From Moraxellaceae bacterium (lineage in GTDB: Bacteria > Pseudomonadota > Gammaproteobacteria > Pseudomonadales > Moraxellaceae): a stretch of DNA of 7,362 nucleotides. Under the pieces are notes generated by a model, which did not search any database, was not told the DNA's origin, and saw nothing but the letters and a program-made list of their open reading frames with translations. The translations under genes were made by a program, and so were the position numbers. Below are positions 5,460-7,362 of this stretch, piece by piece (the stretch's first letter is position 1; the number at the start of each line of letters is the position of its first letter). The stretch lies in assembly GCA_030684415.1 (NCBI GenBank), contig JAUXNL010000017.1, forward strand, positions 1 to 7,362, written 5' to 3'.

Positions 5460-6938
5460 ATGTCTGCAAGCAAGCCTTCGTTTCCGCTATTTTCCGTTCA
5501 CGAGCCGCGCATCCGCATCCTGCATTACACCTGGATTGCGTTTTTCATCACCTTCCTCATGTGGTTCGGGCATGTCTCGCTCATGCCGTTCATCCGCGAG
5601 TCGCTGCACCTGACCGATGCGCAGGTCAAAGCCTTCCTGATTCTCAATGTCGCGCTGACGATTCCGGTGCGCATTCTGGTCGGCATGCTGGTTGACCGTT
5701 ACGGCCCGCGCCTCAGCTACAGCGTGCTGCTAGCGGTATGTGGCGTGCTGTGCATCGGCTTTGCGATGGCACAGACTTTTGAGCAGCTCGCCGTCATGCG
5801 TTTCTTGCTGGGACTGACAGGGGCCGGCTTTGTGATCGGCATCCGTCTGGTCAGTGAATGGTTCCCGGCCCGCGAAGTCGGTATTGCTGAAGGCATTTAT
5901 GGTGGCTGGGGCAATTTCGGTGCTGCCGTCGCCAAGATGGGCATGCCGATACTGGCCATCAGCGTGTTCGGTGGTGAGTTCGGCTGGCGCTATGCCATCG
6001 CGCTGACAGGGTTCATCGCGATTGTTTATGCCGGCATTTTTTACCGTAACGTCACCGACACCCCGAAAGGCGCCACCTATTTCAAGCCGAAAAAAGCCGG
6101 CGGCCTTGAAGTCACCACGCGTAGCGATCTGGTTTTCTATCTGCTGGTGAACCTGCCGATCTATCTCATCCTGTATGTGCTCGCCTGGCGCTTGGCACCG
6201 TCCGGACTGAACATCATCTCGTCCACTTTTGCCGCCGTTTGCTACGGCATCATCACGGCGCTGGTGGTCTGGCAGAGCTGGAAAATCTGGCAGGTCAACC
6301 GGCATCTGATGACGGAAGAAGTCCCGCTGGCACAGCGCTACAAGTTCAAGCAAGTGGCCATTCTCAATCTCGCCTACCTTGCCTGCTTCGGTTCGGAAAT
6401 CGCTGTTGTCTCCATGCTGCCGATGTTTTTCGGCGACATGTTCCATCTCACGCCGATGCAGATGGGCATCATGGCCGGCTCGTTCACGGTGATGAATCTG
6501 GTGGCACGTCCGGGCGGCGGCTGGCTCTCCGACCGCTTTGGCCGGCGCACCGTATTGCTCACCTGTCTTGGCGCACAGACTGCGGGGTACATCCTGCTGT
6601 CGAATGTCAGCGAAAGCTGGGGCATGGCGGTTGCCGTCGCCATCACACTGGTGACCTCCGTCTTCGTGCAAGCCGCCTGCGGTGCCGTTTATTCCATCGT
6701 GCCGCTGATCCAGCGCCGCATGACCGGCCAGATTGCCGGCATGGCCGGTGCCTATGGCAATGTGGGCGGCGTGCTCTTCCTGACCGTGCTCTCGTTTGTC
6801 AGCCCACACGCTTTCTTCATGGTGATTGCCGGCATGTCGGCACTGGCCTTCCTCGCCGCCAACTTCATCGACGAACCCAAAGGCCATATGGTGGAAGTGG
6901 ACGAAAACGGCAATCTGCAAATGATCGCCGTCGAATAA
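5460..6938 (+). CDS. narK: NarK-type nitrate/nitrite transporter (MFS, NNP family)
   Basis: This inner-membrane major facilitator carrier is expected to import nitrate, and possibly to exchange or export nitrite, supplying the divergent nasA reductase. The product has 492 residues with about 12 hydrophobic segments. Both nitrate signatures of the NNP family are present: GGWGNFG (148-154) and GAYGNVGGV (430-438). R71, in the second segment, and R350, in the eighth, match the arginine pair that binds nitrate in NarK. MFS loop motifs occur at GMLVDRYGPR (75-84) and GGWLSDRFGRR (353-363). The frame is open back to an ATG at 5286, but those 58 codons look non-coding and contain the sigma-54 promoter; 5460 has a ribosome site, and the MSASKPSFPLFS beginning runs directly into the first membrane segment. 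Its direct partnership with nasA favours an assimilatory role (the gene is also called nasA or nrtP in other organisms). A long antisense frame beneath it is an artefact of codon bias. Confidence 0.93.
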   Translation: MSASKPSFPLFSVHEPRIRILHYTWIAFFITFLMWFGHVSLMPFIRESLHLTDAQVKAFLILNVALTIPVRILVGMLVDRYGPRLSYSVLLAVCGVLCIGFAMAQTFEQLAVMRFLLGLTGAGFVIGIRLVSEWFPAREVGIAEGIYGGWGNFGAAVAKMGMPILAISVFGGEFGWRYAIALTGFIAIVYAGIFYRNVTDTPKGATYFKPKKAGGLEVTTRSDLVFYLLVNLPIYLILYVLAWRLAPSGLNIISSTFAAVCYGIITALVVWQSWKIWQVNRHLMTEEVPLAQRYKFKQVAILNLAYLACFGSEIAVVSMLPMFFGDMFHLTPMQMGIMAGSFTVMNLVARPGGGWLSDRFGRRTVLLTCLGAQTAGYILLSNVSESWGMAVAVAITLVTSVFVQAACGAVYSIVPLIQRRMTGQIAGMAGAYGNVGGVLFLTVLSFVSPHAFFMVIAGMSALAFLAANFIDEPKGHMVEVDENGNLQMIAVE

Positions 6939-6965
6939 GCCGCCGTCATGAAACGCAGCGGCGGC
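6939..6965 (+). terminator. GC-rich hairpin after narK, possible terminator
   Basis: GCCGCCG (6939-6945) and CGGCGGC (6959-6965) form a perfect seven-pair all-GC stem with a 13-base loop, starting at the base after the narK stop. There is no following T-run, so it is not a classical intrinsic terminator. It may stop or protect the 3' end of the narK message. Confidence 0.4.
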
Positions 6966-7018
6966 GCAGCCCGGTGGGAGCGGCTGGACATTAGTGGGGG
7001 ACGAGTGGCCGGGGTCGT

Positions 7019-7089
7019 CTTTCTTTGCTGACTTTCTTGCGCAAGGCAAAGGGCAAAGACGAAACAAAGGGCGAAGCAAAGAAAGTCAG
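7019..7089. repeat. CTTTCTTTGC-type inverted repeat element
   Basis: Two overlapping pairings are visible. CTTTCTTTGC (7019-7028) pairs with GCAAAGAAAG (7076-7085), and CTGACTTTCTT (7028-7038) pairs with AAGAAAGTCAG (7079-7089). Between them lie the palindrome CTTGCGCAAG (7036-7045) and a purine tract repeating CAAAG four times. From memory, similar CTTTCTTTG-rich dispersed repeats are common between genes in beta-proteobacterial genomes; that link is recall, not a search. Confidence 0.5.
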
Positions 7090-7140
7090 GCCACGCTAGC
7101 CAAGCACAACTCCTTTCAACTCATGCGAGAGAAAAACGTT

Positions 7141-7176
7141 AACAGCTTGCTGAAAAGCATTTTTCAGCAAGCTGTT
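7141..7176. repeat. 16-bp perfect inverted repeat (long hairpin)
   Basis: AACAGCTTGCTGAAAA (7141-7156) and TTTTCAGCAAGCTGTT (7161-7176) are perfect complements around the four-base loop GCAT. The right arm with one preceding T (7160-7176) recurs exactly at 7290-7306. It resembles a REP-like palindromic unit; it could also act as a bidirectional terminator. No transposase lies in the window. Confidence 0.75.
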
Positions 7177-7201
7177 TCCCGTCAAAGGATGGACGGGTCG
7201 C

Positions 7202-7229
7202 GAATCAATCACTCTTGCGTGATTGATTC
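7202..7229. repeat. 11-bp perfect inverted repeat
   Basis: GAATCAATCAC (7202-7212) and GTGATTGATTC (7219-7229) are perfect complements around a six-base loop, TCTTGC. The AT-rich stem contrasts with the GC-rich surroundings. Its function is unknown; it may belong to the same composite repeat as the hairpins on either side. Confidence 0.6.
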
Positions 7230-7266
7230 AGCGTAGAGCGATTCCGGACATGTGCCTACATTGCGG

Positions 7267-7298
7267 GCTGAAAAAGCCCAGGACGGGCGTTTTTCAGC
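7267..7298. repeat. Imperfect hairpin, GCTGAAAAAGCCC/GGGC-G-TTTTTCAGC
   Basis: GCTGAAAAAGCCC (7267-7279) pairs with GGGC and TTTTTCAGC (7285-7298), with one bulged G at 7289 and a five-base loop, AGGAC. It ends about 34 bases before the start of the next gene. The right side contains a T-run, so it could also work as a terminator for transcripts entering from the left. Confidence 0.5.
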
Positions 7299-7306
7299 AA
7301 GCTGTT
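7290..7306. repeat. 17-bp direct repeat of 7160-7176
   Basis: TTTTTCAGCAAGCTGTT occurs here and at 7160-7176, both on the plus strand 130 bases apart. The inverse form occurs at 7141-7156, making three copies of the CAGCAAGCTGTT core in under 170 bases. Confidence 0.75.
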
Positions 7307-7332
7307 GAAGCAGAAATAGAAGGCGACCCCGC

Positions 7333-7362
7333 ATGACCATGACGCTCACTGCCAGCACCCTG
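7333..7362 (+). CDS. Start of an unidentified gene (cut by window edge)
   Basis: An ATG at 7333 opens a frame, MTMTLTASTL, that runs to the window end, ten codons in all. AAGG (7320-7323) lies about nine bases upstream and is an acceptable ribosome site; a second ATG two codons in, at 7339, would be too far from it. Ten residues are too few to name a product. It lies on the same strand as narK but beyond a repeat-rich gap, so it is probably a separate transcription unit. Confidence 0.4.
   Translation, partial: MTMTLTASTL

Larger units (their letters stand above)
6939..7332. other. Non-coding, repeat-rich stretch downstream of narK
   Basis: There is no gene I can support in these 394 bases. 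They contain the post-narK hairpin, a CTTTCTTTGC/GCAAAGAAAG inverted repeat region (7019-7089), a 16-pair hairpin (7141-7176), an 11-pair hairpin (7202-7229) and an imperfect 13-pair hairpin (7267-7298) whose right arm repeats part of the 7141-7176 element. An 80-codon frame starting with GTG at 6994 crosses these repeats and is not believed. I found no strong promoter for the gene at 7333. Confidence 0.7.

Noticed and set aside
5730..7079. 449-codon open frame on the minus strand under narK
   Set aside because: It is the antisense shadow of a clear transporter gene; its histidine-, aspartate- and glycine-rich translation resembles no family and reflects codon bias of the sense strand.
6994..7236. 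80-codon plus-strand frame downstream of narK
   Set aside because: It starts with GTG, has no clear ribosome site, and runs through the inverted repeats; the translation is what those repeats encode by chance.
7141..7306. CRISPR array
   Set aside because: There are only three copies of the core, one of them inverted, with no regular spacers and no cas genes.

Overview
The window carries most of a nitrate-assimilation locus from a proteobacterium. GC-rich codon use, the gene order and the protein styles suggest a beta-proteobacterium, or possibly a gamma-proteobacterium; this is inferred from reading, not from a database match. All clearly recognised genes serve one pathway: nitrate uptake, nitrate to nitrite, and nitrite to ammonium.

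Layout, left to right. (1) 1-687, minus strand: the first 229 residues of the NADH-dependent nitrite reductase large subunit NirB, cut by the window edge. (2) 688-896: a 209-base spacer rich in small inverted repeats. (3) 897-3701, minus: the catalytic assimilatory nitrate reductase NasA (molybdopterin, N-terminal [4Fe-4S], C-terminal BFD-type [2Fe-2S]). (4) 3679-4908, minus: a FAD/NAD(P)H oxidoreductase that is the probable electron-donating subunit of NasA; its end overlaps the nasA start by 23 bases. (5) 4909-5459: a 551-base divergent control region. (6) 5460-6938, plus: a NarK-type (NNP family) nitrate transporter. (7) 6939-7332: a 394-base non-coding stretch made largely of inverted and direct repeats. 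(8) 7333 to the end, plus: the first ten codons of an unidentified gene.

The most informative regulatory signal is a pair of divergent sigma-54 (RpoN) promoter matches, one for the minus-strand operon (4966-4951) and one for the transporter (5360-5375). Both have GG and GC elements separated by exactly 10 bases. Each lies inside a longer computed reading frame, so each also settles the start of its gene: 4908 for the flavoprotein and 5460 for the transporter. A GCACG/CGTGC dyad at 5274-5289 sits where an NtrC-like activator would bind for the transporter promoter, but its spacing is one base off the classical site. The inferred logic is nitrogen-limitation control of uptake and reduction from a shared region.

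I did not find a convincing new biological system. The parts least explained by known genes are the repeat cluster at 7019-7306 and the structured spacer between nasA and nirB.
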